Below, in pieces: positions 25,791-38,700 of a DNA stretch of 64,000 nucleotides. The stretch covers positions 25,526,987 to 25,590,986 of the forward strand of contig CM069612.1 in the NCBI GenBank assembly GCA_035771175.1, written 5' to 3'. The notes beneath the pieces are model-generated. The model was given only the letters and a program-made list of their open reading frames with translations. It ran no database searches and had not been told where the DNA came from. Source of the DNA: Paratinospora sagittata. Taxonomy: Eukaryota > Streptophyta > Magnoliopsida > Ranunculales > Menispermaceae. The position numbers and the translations under genes are program-made. How positions within the stretch are numbered: the first letter of the stretch is position 1; each line of letters starts with the position of its first letter.

Positions 25791-28133
25791 CGTTATAGGA
25801 GAGAGCCTCTCCTGCTGTTTGGGGGGAAAAGTGTAGTTAATTTCTGCCCTTCTTCTTATTACGTTTTCCTTGGAAGCCAACTAAAAAGGTATTTCCAGAG
25901 GAATCAGGAGAAGCACTTGTGTCCTCGGATGTAAGATTTTTTTTATTTTTATTTTTCCTTTTGTTTTCATTAGATTTTTTTTTTCTCCTTAATTTATTCC
26001 ACGGTACCAAGTACTGTACCAGTACAAGGTTTATATATATAGTACGGTTACATGTATATAGAATAAAGGGTAATGATGGACAAACATACTTTTTTTAATG
26101 ATGAGGCAACCAACGTTAAAAAATATATTTTTAAAATATTCTTTTAAGAATAAATTCACCTCCTTGCTCTGGGATGTAAGGATGTCCGGGGCACTATTGT
26201 ATTAGAGGAGTATGTGCATGTATGATTTTTTTTATTATATGAAAACATTAGAATTATAAATATTATTGTTGAAGCCAATTTTAGTCACCCACCAAGATAT
26301 TGTCTCTCCTATATGTCCCTAAGTTTGGTCGGCTCTTAAGTTAGGCCATCGGGCCTATGGGTGCCTACACAGCACGTGAAACAAAGAAAAGTCTTGAAAT
26401 TTTTTTTTTTCTTTTAAAGACAATGTCCCTTGTTTGTTAGTGTGACGGAGTAAAACTTCTTAAATATCTTAATTTGAAAGAACACATAAAATGGACTACC
26501 AACAATTATTAATATTAGTTTTTGTTTGACAAAACACATTAACATTGACAATGAGTAGAAGATTAATAATTTTTTGAATTGAAAATAGAGGAAAGGTAAA
26601 AAAAGGTAAAAAATTATAATTAAAAATAGTAAAATAGAAGACATTTATGGAGGGGAGTTGAAGTTAGTTAGAGTAACATTATTTAAATTACTATAATCCA
26701 AAAATAAATGATAATATATATGGGTTTAAACGGTTATATAATTTTGGAACTAAAATGAACATATATATTGTGAAGTTTATAGGTCTTTGTATTATAACTT
26801 ATAATTAGTATAAATTAATGTATTTAAGTATCTGATTGTTAATTATTTTTACTATAAAACATAAGTTGTTTGTTACTAAAAATAATGAATGGTTTTTTAT
26901 TGATAGGGTGAATAATGTATATATTATATATATACATAAACATATTCACTAAATTATGTAAATTCATGTTATTGTTAGTAAGTTTATTTCTTGCATTTGT
27001 TATTTTTGCATTAAATATATATTTTATTTTGCTACTAATTATATTGGTTGAAAATAGATGGAAAAAGTAGTTTAGAATAATAATGGAGAAATTAATAGTG
27101 GCCTAGAGAATGGTTAATTATCATAGACTCATCAAAGAGAGATTTGATGTACTAATGGCAAAATATGAATGAACTGTAACAACCCGCATTCTCATCTAGC
27201 TTATACCTCATTTGGATGCCCTACTCTTTATGCAAGACTGCTAGTGTGTTGGTGAATGAGTATATTTTTGTGGTGATCATATTATGTGATGCTATTTGAT
27301 TGTGTTATGTGTGTCTTGATAAAGTGTATTGCATATTTTTTGTGGTGTAAATTAGCTGTGCTTAGTGTGGGATTGGTCGGGAAACCAATCAGGAGGTCAA
27401 TGGGTGGAAAATTATGTAGTTGTGGATAGTAAAAATGCTACAGGTACCTACAAGTAGATATTGAGAAATTGAACTTTATAGTGAGTCTTGTTGAGGTTTG
27501 TAAGGTTTCTGTCATCCCATAGATGATGAGGTGGTTGGAATCCTATATGTCGGTAAGGGTAGGTCGCCTCATGAACTTTCAGTTGTGGTACCAATAGTTT
27601 CTGTAGAAGGTTTTGAATTGCCTTCTTAGGTGAACAAAATGTTTTTTCATCACAAATATACTTTGAGTAGCCAAAAAGATAGATTTTGTCCCTAAAGAGA
27701 TTTAGCAACTAAAGGTTAACAAATATTAGCGATGAAGCGTTCATCATCAAAGGTCTGATTATTTGTAGGAAGTATAAACGGTTTTGCACTCAAGTTTTTC
27801 TACACTATGCTATTTACTCTAACTCATTGTAGTTCAATTGATTATATGTGTGGGTGGACTCTCCATTGCTGCAACATTTAGCCCTAGATGACATTAATTG
27901 TAATCTCCCATCACATGGATTAATGATATAGTCCAAAAAAAAAAAAAAACAACTAGTTCAACATAATAAAATTAATTAGCATTCCAAACAATGTTGCTTT
28001 TTATATAATTTAGAGTCTCAATCATGCTTAACCATATCAAAAGAATCATTTTAACCACACTAATCAATTTGATGGGGTGGCAGAAATTTCTTCGTGTGAG
28101 GTCTTAGGTTTGACCCTTAGGACAAACTTACTA
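25791..28133. other. intergenic, no gene seen
   Basis: AT-rich DNA. GC-richer patches at 26290-26390 and 27175-27700 look like worn repeat fragments, but I could not assign them to a family. The minus-strand frame at 27708-27448 has no recognisable domain. Confidence 0.4.
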
Positions 28134-28363
28134 CAGTGGTGGATCCCTGGGGTTGAGGGAAGCGACGGCTTCCCTAACATTTTAGGAAAACCATTTATAA
28201 GTATATTATGTTATAAAAAAAAATTGATAGTTTATTATTATTCGTCCTTCCAACATTTAAAAAAAAAATTATAACTATGTTATGTTATATGTTTTCGTTT
28301 CGCCCTTTTAAGATCAAAGGTCTAGATTCGCCCTTTTAAGATCAAAGGTCTAGATTTGTCACC
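28134..28363. mobile_element. possible small hAT-like insertion with internal 28-bp duplication
   Basis: Begins CAGTGGTGGATCC, ends near GGTCTAGATTTGTCACCG; the ends are only loosely inverted. Includes a perfect hairpin AGGGAAGC-GACG-GCTTCCCT (about 28157-28176) and a 28-bp perfect tandem duplication at about 28298-28354. The family assignment is tentative. Confidence 0.35.
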
Positions 28364-28457
28364 GTTAGTATACGTAAACTTGTGCAAGGGACACTACTAT
28401 TGAATACCAAAAAAAGAAAGAGAAAATCACTTTAGCTCTCAATGGATGAAGAATGAC

Positions 28458-28767
28458 TAAGGGCTTGTTTGATATTATTTTTGCTTATAAGTTATGGTTT
28501 TTATAGAAGTGCTTATTAAAAAAATACTTGTAAAAAGTTGTAAATAATTTGTTTGACAACTTTAATATGCAAAATATATTTTTTGGTTTAAAAAAATTAT
28601 AATGGTAGAAGCAGAATGGAGAAATTGTTTTTAAACAGCTTTTTCAAATTGTAATAGATCTGCTATTATTGACAATTAGTAAAAACAAACAAACGGGTCA
28701 ACCTCAGCTTTGATTATAAAAAGTGAAAAAATATATATTTTTGTTACCGTAACAAACAAGCCCCTTA
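28458..28767. mobile_element. MITE-like element, 310 bp
   Basis: Terminal inverted repeats TAAGGGCTTGTTTG at the left and CAAACAAGCCCCTTA at the right (one extra C) bound an AT-rich, non-coding interior of 310 bp. No clear target duplication was found beyond the palindromic TAA/TTA ends, so the superfamily is open (Tourist or hAT type). Confidence 0.65.
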
Positions 28768-30479
28768 GTTTGGGTGGCTAAATCAAACAATTAATTTGTA
28801 CTCACAAAGCCTTTCCTAATGTTTTTTTACCCATGTTTTGCAGTGAAATTAATATTACAACTATGTTTTGTATTATTGATATATATATATATATTTAGAT
28901 CAAGGTCTTTTCTCACTACACCATGGATGGAGTAGGACTCATAATAATTTTTCATAAAAAAAAAAAAAAGTCTGTCAAAATAATCTAATCCTTCGCCATC
29001 CATGGTGGTTTTCATTGTTTTCGTTTAAAACATTTTTAATTTTTTCTCTCTCATTTTCTTCTCCAATCAAAATTACTTTTATTTATTTTTTAAAATACAT
29101 ATATATGCAATTTTAATTTTACAAGTCTATTTATTCTTAATAAGTAAGCCACTTACATGTCTACCAAAAATATGGCGCCGTTAGTTCCAGACTTAGGGGG
29201 ATAAGGAGGAGACTTGAGTTTGAGTTTTAAGGTGGCTACAAGCTGCTTATTATTTGCTGACCTTCTCTCATAGGTAGAAATGTGTCTATCATTATGAATA
29301 GACGGGACAAATTTTTAAACTCATAGAAGCCGAGTTCGTATAATAATGTCAATTGATTAGGTGTAGGGATTGGTCTATTCTTAAAAGATGGAATACCTCA
29401 AGGTGGGTGAGGTGTAAGTGTCAATTACATTTATTGAAACTAAATTTTAAATAATAAATAAATAGTATATAAATAAGATAAGTATCAAACAAAAATATAT
29501 AAGATAAGTTTATGAATGGGGACGTGGACCAATAATCAATAATAAAGTTGGAGGATAATGGTGAAAAGCCACGTGTAACGACGAGATAGAAGCGCCGAAA
29601 GATAACAAGGTTATGTTATATAGAAGGAGACTGTCTGAGCCGTTCAAAAGTTGAAGTTACTACTAATTGGTCATTAAGTCAAAGTCAGTAATCTCTAATG
29701 TTTTTGATCTTTTCTACTTGGCACCGTCAAATGCACACTCTATAGCCACGTGTCCTGAGAGCGTAAGTGAGAAAGAATCTTCCAAGTTCTTAATTATCCG
29801 GAATCTACAACTTGATTCTTAATTAACTTGTATATTATTATTATTTTTTAATAATTTGTATATAATTATATTATTTAGTTATAATCTATGTCAAAGATTA
29901 ATTTTGCTGCTTGACTTTGGGGATATATAATTATAATAAAAGAAAGAAAACTTGAACGTTAAGTAGAGAGAAGAGTCGTCATTCTCCACCAGCCATTGCA
30001 GAAAATTTAATGTAACAAATCTTCAACATATTAATGGAATTATTAATTAATTAGTTAGTACAATATTATATATAGTGTGTATTGCATCACCTTCCCAGAA
30101 ATAATGGGTAGTGAAGTCACTCATAAAAAATCTCATTCATGATTTTTTTGGTGCTAAAAGGTAGCTCTTTATTATTATTTTTCTAAAAAAGAAAAAGTGA
30201 TGCCATCAAAGTATATATATACAATTAAAGAAAAAGAAAATGTTATGTAATAAGAGGAGTGATAATATAATTGAAGGTTTTTTTTAATAGTAGTAGTATT
30301 CTCAAGTCAGCTTAAGTGTACCCCGTAGACTAATTCACTTAAAATAAGTACTATTATAATTAAATTTAAAACAAAAATAAGTTGCTTAAATCAAACTATT
30401 ACTATCCAAAATAAAACTTTCTAGTAAGTCGTTACTTAAATTTCATCATCTTATAAATAACAATATACAATTAATAAAG
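28768..30479. other. intergenic, no gene seen
   Basis: AT-rich. A moderately GC patch at 29160-29440 may be an old repeat. CACGTG-type G-box cores occur at about 29571 and 29747, but no adjacent gene was found. Confidence 0.4.
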
Positions 30480-30521
30480 TATATATATATATATATATGT
30501 GTGTGTGCGCGCGGGCGCGCC
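30480..30521. repeat. alternating purine-pyrimidine tract (TA)n-(GT)n-(GC)n
   Basis: A run of about 20 bases of AT repeats passes into GTGTGTGTG and then CGCGCGGGCGCGCC, nearly all alternating purine/pyrimidine. Such tracts are prone to Z-DNA formation. Confidence 0.8.
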
Positions 30522-30904
30522 ATGAAAATAAGAAGGGCAATATTATGATTTAAGTTAAAATGAATTTTAGTAGTAGTTTAATTGATAAGTAACTATATAT
30601 CCAAACTGATTTTTCATATCAACTATTTCATTTTTAATCGTTTAAAACATAAAATTAATTAGCATACCATTCCTAAATATATGACATCAACTACACACGC
30701 ACGGTTAGCTACGTGACTCTGCTGTCTCTACTTTGTTCTATCCAAAGCTATGTCATGTTTGTGTATGTATAAGTATGTAGACGTGCAAAGTTATAACATT
30801 CAGGTCATAACATTATTGACATAATGCAGTGTAAATGAATAGTAGACATAATAATAATTGAATGTAAACTTTAATAAAAGTTATAAAACACGCAAACCTA
30901 TGTT

Positions 30905-31012
30905 TCGTTCCCCACCTTCAGATTTGGTGCTTTTCTCCGGACAGAACTTCGTTGCACCGCTTTCAGATCTGGCGCTTTCTTCCGGGCAGAATTTTGTTGC
31001 ACCGCACCGAGA
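30905..31012. repeat. two diverged ~50-bp tandem copies upstream of the minisatellite
   Basis: The stretch CTTCAGATTTGGTGCTTTTC...TTCGTTGCACCG is followed at once by a second version with TTCAGATCTGGCGCTTTCTTC...TTTGTTGCACCG. The pair lies 130 bases left of the 21-bp array and may be part of the same repeat unit. Confidence 0.7.
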
Positions 31013-31137
31013 GTCTCGATTAGAGAGTCTCAAAAACTAAAAACTTAGAATGCGTGGAAAGGAGAAGAAAAATCACAAGAGAAGGTGATTTGGTGTGAGA
31101 AATGAGAAATGAGGAGGTTTCTTATATAGAGATTTTT

Positions 31138-31280
31138 GCGCCTGAACGTTCTGGCAGGGCGCCTGAACGTTCTGGCAGGGCGCCTGAACGTTCTGGCAGG
31201 CGCCTGAACGTTCTGGCATGGCGCCTGAACGTTCTGACAGGCGCCTAAACGTTCTGACATAGCGCCCGAACGTTCTGGCA
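31138..31280. repeat. 21-bp minisatellite, seven units
   Basis: Seven head-to-tail units of 20-21 bp with consensus GCGCCTGAACGTTCTGGCAGG; the first three are identical and the right-hand ones diverge (GGCATG, GACAG, TAAACG, CCCGAACG). Six units carry the palindrome GAACGTTC; the sixth has AAACGTTC. There are no spacers between units, so it is not a CRISPR. The minus frame through it encodes a short repetitive Arg/Pro peptide with no known match. Confidence 0.95.
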
Positions 31281-32705
31281 AATTATGCGCTAATTTTCAT
31301 ATTTGTAAAGTGTTGTATCAAAAGCAATTTACTTTATCAAAAGACTTAGAAGGAAAGAATTTGGTGCTGGACACCAATCATTGTTGACAAATAGGTGTAA
31401 ATGGCCAGGATGCATCATGCATGTGCATGGATTGTATGTAGACAAAAAATAAAAGATTAAGGATGTAACAGTTCAAAAGAAAGGCCTTTAGAGATGGCAT
31501 GGATGATGCAGTGTAAAGGGTGATGTTCTATAAAAAATCTCAAAGCCATTTATGTTTTGGATTATAATTATAATTTTAAATTTTATGTCAGTCGTCTTTA
31601 CCTTTCAAAATTGAATGGTGTTTTTCGTGATCCGTAAGTATCACTGTAAACCCTTTTTGAGGCTTGTAACAACTGAAATGCCCTAACCTTGAACTGAGGT
31701 AGTAACCGTAGCATCCCCTTACCTAAATACTTTTTAACCAAAAAAAAAATATCAAAAAATCTATTACTTTCTTAGCAACAGCAATTATCTTCTTCATAAA
31801 TTAAAAAAAGGGTTTTTCTTTTTTTATTCCAATTAAAAAGCGTCTAAGCTACAACTTTCCAAAAAATGATTAAATAGATTTAAGAAGCTGTATGGTAGGG
31901 TGGTTGGGACCCTTGCCCAAAACTTTAAAAGATCTTCGTGTGTTTGTTCATTTTTCTATAGAGTGCTCGTCCCCTAAACTCCCTCCTTTCGTCCCTTCTC
32001 CCGGCCCTTTTTCCTTTAATTAATATCCTTGAATCAATATTCTATTATACTATACGGCCCTAAATAAAATTCCTGACTTTGAATTAATTTAGCAAAAAAA
32101 AAAATGCAGCATCTTTTCTTTCAATTTTTAGTGATCATAGCTTTAGCTCACCTAACTTTTCATGATGAGGGCCTTATTTGATTGGCAACCATTCTATAAC
32201 TTTTGAAAGGGAGACGTTAAGATTAATAAGAACAATAAAAATCTTTGTATTTAAGAAAATTTACTCTTTTAGCCAATATAAAGATCAAACATAGCATAAA
32301 ATAAATTCATTTTGAATTATTCAACATTACTAAATCTTCAGCAATGACACATCACTTCTATGAATTATCACAACAAACTGATCATACATTATTTCTAGGG
32401 TCTGGGATTGCAAAGTATTCTGCAATGTTACAATCTAAATAAGTGTAGCAGATTTAAGAGAAAAAAAAAAATGAGCACAAATTTATTAATTCAATACAGC
32501 TACACGTACAAATGAAGGCACCACCACCACAAATAAAAAGAACTTTAAAAACTGCCTCTACAAAGAGCTTACAACCCAAATGCAGGAGAGACCCTTCAAA
32601 TGTTACATTTCCTATAAAAATTACTACTCTGGTATGGTTAAAAAAAAAACTAAAAAAAAAATTAAGACCCAACATCTGCCACCCTATTATGACTGGATAA
32701 ATTGC
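31281..32705. other. intergenic and 3' flank of the ARF-GAP gene
   Basis: No gene found. The right 250-300 bases are probably the 3' UTR of the minus-strand ARF-GAP gene, whose stop codon is at 32708-32706. Confidence 0.5.
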
Positions 32706-35700
32706 CTAGGGTTTTGAGAACATGCCCTGTGTTAATGATGAGAAATCATAATCTTTCACTGATTGAGTTGCTGAGACAGAAGGAATAGAAGAAGGTGCTG
32801 CTGCAGGAGGCCTGCTCACTCCACTTGGGATCAGGCCATTAACATGAGCAACTTGACCATTAGTGTACATGCTGCAAGAAGAGATAAAACCAATGTAATT
32901 ATTTTACAAAGCACTTTTAAAACCAACGTAATTATTTTACAAGCACTTTTTATCAATTTCTCTTTCCCAAAAAGAGATATGAGCCAATTCCTCTACTATG
33001 CAGACAAGACTATGCTACCGAAGCATCGCCCCCCGAGAAGGGTTAGAATGGCAGTTCCTGCTCCTTGGGATTGCTTAAGATAAAATGTGGCTTACCAAGC
33101 TATTTTGCAAAACAGAAATAACCCCCATAATCAGTGAATTTTTACCAGCTTATCAAATTGGGATTCCAAGTCATAAAACAAAATTTTGTGAAGCCTAGAG
33201 ATTTATATCTAATGTGGATATGTTCTCGAATTTAATGACTTTTTTGGATCAAACACCTTGCCCAGTTAACACCGAGTTCACGGGGTATCTGTCACATTGT
33301 AACTATGTTGGAGAGATGCATAGGTATTGGAACCAAAAAGATAAGGAGCAGGTTTTAGTTCATCTATTCAATCCAGCGTCATGCTTAGGATACTCTTTCA
33401 TGGCATGATACTATTGTAGTAGAAGTAAGAAAGAGAATACCTCGATGTTGGAAAAGGAACAGAACTCCCAGATGTCTGCATCGGTCTAATGTTTCCCATC
33501 TGGCCCAAAAGGTAAGAAATAAGTAAGATATATAGATTCATTGGATCTTTATGGACAAAATTACTAGATGTTAAATTCTTAAGGAATTTTACCTGCATAA
33601 ATTTCTGTAACTCATTTTGGTTGGCAACCGGCATCCTTACAGCCGGAACCTGATACCCAAGGCTTGGCCAGTTTTGAGTGGGCAAGCTGCCACCATATAC
33701 ATTGGCACCGTGGAGTTGCTGGGCATTGGCAGGAATTGCTGAGACCCCACCACTGGACTTGGATGCAGCTGCCATTAGCAGAGATTGCTGCTGTGCCAAC
33801 ATTGCAAGCTGCTGTTGATGAAGGGAAAATGGAGACACCATCTTGGACTGCACAATTTCACAAATGACGAGATAAGACAACATTCTCCAAATCCAAACAA
33901 CAAAACATAATTAGGTAGCAATGATCACTCCCATGGATGTAAATTTGTATATTAGCATTTATAATAGTTAATGAGTAGCAATAATGATTATGGTAATGAT
34001 AAAAATAACAGTAATCACAATAATAAAAATAATGACAAATCAACAGCAACCATATGGAAATCACTTGTGTTCTTGAAAGAGACATTAGCGTGACATTTCT
34101 GAGGCGAGTCATTAATAATTATGACTAAGATAACTAAAGCACAATTTAGGTTTACACATCATCCTGAAACAATTAATTTATACTAGATAAAGTACAAAAG
34201 AACATAAACATGGACCACCAATTTAATAATGTAAGCTCATAGAAGTTTATGCTGCCAAATTAATAAAGCCTTAATATGCAGCACTGAAAGTGTGCATATA
34301 ATCATATCCCAGACAAGCTAAGAATTACTTCTTATTTGGAACTTCCTTGTGATGCATGCCAATTTATGTGCAATTCCTAAGGGATAGTCCACTATAAATG
34401 TCACAAATTAGAAAGGAAAAAAAAAATTATGGCCTTGCAAGGGCCAAACAGAGTCAAGTGACCAGGTCAAACCCTACTATAGATGAAAACAAAGAACAGC
34501 CGTTTGACTTGTAAAATAAGCATGGGAATGGCACATAGTGCACATGGTAAAAATCAATGTTTAATAACGTAGTAATTGATACGAGTAATTATGAGGGAAA
34601 AAGCCAAAAGGGTAAATAGTTTAAAACATATGACTTGTCCCTGAGTTCATCCATAATCACCTTCATATACAGGATAAACTATTAACAAGACTATAAAAAA
34701 CAAGCTCACTGAAAAGTTTTCAAAGGTTTTTCACAACAAGATTCAGCAAAAGCAATGGCAAATAGTCAAATTTCCTGCTGCAAGCCTGCACAGCTGCAAG
34801 TCAGTCATCTAGGTACAATCCACCAACCCAGCCATTGTCAGTACATGTTTCATAAAAATGCATAAAACGGAGATGAAAATATGCACCTTTTCAAAGAGGC
34901 TCATGATGTCACTTTTTGAGTCTTTCTTTGGTTTCTCTGAAACAGGATGTGACACAACTGATGGAGAGTTTTCAAACAGATCTTCAATTCCAGATAAGGA
35001 GCTAGTCTTATTTTCCACAGGTTTTGCAGGAGCAGGTTTCTCAGTTGAAGATGCCGATTCTGCAGCTGCAAGTATTCAAGGTTCAAGGTGAACAGAAACA
35101 ATTGAGTAAAATTACTGGATACAGACATACAGTGACTCCAACTAATAAACAGTTGAACCGGAAAATATTAGCAAATAAGCACGAAGATACAGCAATTTTA
35201 ACGTCTCCATTTGAAAAGCAACACATACATTGGAATCCCGCCCAGGCGGAATCATCAGAGGATGATGTCTCAGACCCATTTTCACAGGGACTCTCCATAG
35301 AAAGCATGTTGAAAAGATCAGTAGCATAATCAACTTTTGGAGGTGAGGCACCAGGTTTAGCACTAGCAGCAGGAGCGGATTTCGCCTGCTGTGGAACAGG
35401 TTCTGGTTTGTGCACAATCTTAGATGATTGTGAATCAGGAGAAATCTGTCACCAAATCAAATAAGCCAGGCATCTCAGGTAAGAGAAAATGACCTTAGTT
35501 TGATACTAAAATCTAGCCTGTGTTTACAGAAGGTTAGTGCAGATTCTCAAATATCTGGATCTCTAGGTATACCTAAACATAAACACCAAATTACCTGATC
35601 AGATACTCTGGGAGGTGCAGGGATATTGGTTCTGGTAGTTGGAGCACTGTTTTTCGTTGCAGGATGATTTCTCTGCCGCTCCTCAGGATGATGGTTCGAA

Positions 35701-38700
35701 TTGTTGGTATGTTCTTGACCACCCTTATCCTCTAGTCTCTGCCTGTATACAGTAGATCTATCTTCCCATGCCTTTGGCGGTGTTTTTGATTTTCCATCCC
35801 TCGGAATCCATCTTTTCTCTTCATACCTAACAGATCAACCAAAATCAGTAAAAAGATAAGAATATAAGCTTACACTGGGAACCAGAGAAAACATGTAAGA
35901 ATGACAAAGTCAAGTGCCAAGATTGCAATATGTGAAAGACTAACCAAATGCTTAAACTATATCAAGTACAATAGGCCCTAGAGGATAATAAACATTCTGG
36001 GTACATACTTTGCACGAATAAAGTTCTCAATCCCAACCCTGTCATAGTTTGGGGGCAGCTCTGCTTCCCAATAGCTATTTGACTTTTCATTCCCCATTGC
36101 TGCATGCGAAAATAACCAAATTAACACATTTAAAAACTGAAAATCCACCAAATTCTCAAACATGATAATAAGGAAGAATCCATGCACTTACACTGAATAA
36201 ATGCAACCTGCTCTGGAAGCCATGTATCCAGTGTGGCAGACCTCACCTGTCGAATCACACAACAAACATCAGAAGGTGCATATTGCCTTCATTAACTGAT
36301 TATTATTCTTATGAGAGCTGAAAGCAACAGATTTTAATGGTAAAAGACAAAATACAAATACAAACCAAAAAAGAAAGAGAAGACTCTACAAAAGCAATGG
36401 GTGGATTCAAAACATTTGAAATTTTGGGCCCCACAAGTGAGAAAAAATGCAAAGAGGTCAAAAGTACATGAACAATTATTCACTACATACATATTGATTG
36501 TTTAGGTATCAAAGGAAGGTTTGTTGTAAAACAACTAATAATGTTGTAAGACTACCAAGTATAAGCTTAAGAGGAATAAATCAATCTCTTTTCAAAATTA
36601 ACACTGAAGGATTGAATATAACTTGTTTCTTTCTTTCTTTTTTCTTTTTTTTTCCTTTTTTTTTGAGCAAACATGATAGAATTTACTTTAAGATAATTAA
36701 AAAACATACAAAAAGGAGCACTACATGTATTCAACGGAGAAACAAATGAAACTATAAGAGACAATAACCCCAATCCCTAAACCAATCTGAAACAGAGAAA
36801 CCCCCATCAAGCTTGGAGGAAACAACAACCCAAGATGCAACTAATAAGAGAATATCATCCCATAGAGAGAAACATCTTTACACCTGTTACGAAAGACCAT
36901 ACAGTTCCTTTCCAACTAGATACTCCAAAGAGTCGGTAAAGACACCATTCTCCAAACCTCCAAGATCTGCTCTGGCACCCTAGGAAAATGACATCAGCAA
37001 AAAGACCGGTTCATGAAGTCACCCACTTTTGCCACAAAGATAAAGAAAAGGAAAAATTAAAAAACAAATGGTCAACGAACCCGCCATCTTGCAAGCACAA
37101 TGGGCAACAATGGGGAGATAGGCAATTAAATGGAAACCATTTCTGTAAAACCTCTACGGTAGTCAACTTATTATAAACTAGGGTCCACCCAAAGTACTTA
37201 ACTTTGGATGGAACATGACAGCCCAAAGAAGAAGAAGGAAAGGGTAAGGGTTAACAAAAGAGTTAAGAAAGAGAGAATCAAAGATATTCTCTGAAGATAA
37301 TCGACATGGGGCATGAAGTAACCAAGTCTATCAAAGTCGTTAGAAAGTGAGATATTGGGAAGTATTGATAAAAGTTCATCTAAGTGAGAAGATGCTCTCG
37401 AGGATGGGGGACAGATGAAGTGCAAAGTCCAAGGAGAGGAAAGAGAATTAGAATCATCCGAAGTGGAGAAGAAAGAGGCAATAGGACGATGGTGCAACCA
37501 AGATAAATGATATAAATGAAGGAAATGGTCTACAAGGGTACTATCCTCACACCAAGATCTTCCCAAAATCTAAATGTGAGACCATTACCAATAGCAAGAG
37601 AAAGGTAAGGGCCAAAAATGGGATAAATAGAAGAGGTGAATTTCCAAGGACTCTTAAGAGGTTTCAATGACCCAACCTAAGGCAGACCGACCATGAATGT
37701 TGAGAATCACCTAAACCCAAAGGAAAGACCTATCCTAAGAGAACCTCCATAACCACTTTGCGGCGGCCATGTTCCTCTTAACTAGATTACCAATCCCCTA
37801 ACACCCCTTCAGATACAAGGCGTTGAACCAACTTCCAATTAACTCAATGGAAATTACTATCACTATCAACTCCACGCCAAAGGAATGGCAGAATTCATTT
37901 CTCAATATTCGTTGCCACTCCAGACGGTAATTTGAAAAGAGAGAGAAAGTAGTTAGAAGTAGCCATCAAAATAGATCTGATAAGAGCAAGCCTACCCCCT
38001 TTAGACAAAAAATAAACTTATTTTCCAATCATTCAATCTCTTTGAAAGCTTGGTAAGAACCAGGCTCCAAAAACATGCAGACATAGGATTTCCACCCAAA
38101 GGTAAGCCAAGATAACCCAACCCAACCCAACCCAACCCAACCCAAACTAGTTTGGTTGGGGTTGGGTTCCATTTTTTCCAACCCGAACTGTTTGGTTGGG
38201 TTAGGTTTTGGGTCCGACCCAACCCAACCCGTTACATCCCTAGACCTAATATTTTTACAATGTATTTGCTCACTTATTATCTGTTTATGCTTTTAATAGT
38301 TTAAACTCAAAATTTGTAAAGTTTACATGTGCTATGTACTCATTTAGTTCTTACTAGTGTTAATAACAATTAATACAATTGGTATATTAAGAGAAATCAC
38401 TCGAATTCTCCACACATATATAAACTAGTCCATATTTTTGCTTATTTTCAATGTTTCTTCCTTCATTATTGATATTTGTGATTTTTTTGGAGTTCTTCTG
38501 AATTCTTTTATATATATTTTAAAACAATGTGAGGCTTACGCCTCACCTCATAAAGGTAAATTGCCTCAATTACGCATCGCGCTTTTTTAAACCTTGATAG
38601 AGATGAACAAATGAACAAGATTCCAATAGGCAACTCCAAATACATAGAGCAAGGCTTCATGTAGTTTTTGTGTTCTTGAGCACATCTATGAGTGTGCCTA

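Noticed and set aside
31138..31280. CRISPR-like array of short repeats
   Set aside because: Units are contiguous with no spacers, and the host is a plant; it is a minisatellite.
38117..38145. Interstitial telomeric repeat
   Set aside because: The unit is CCCAA, not the plant telomere unit CCCTAAA; it is better explained as a slipped hAT-like terminus.
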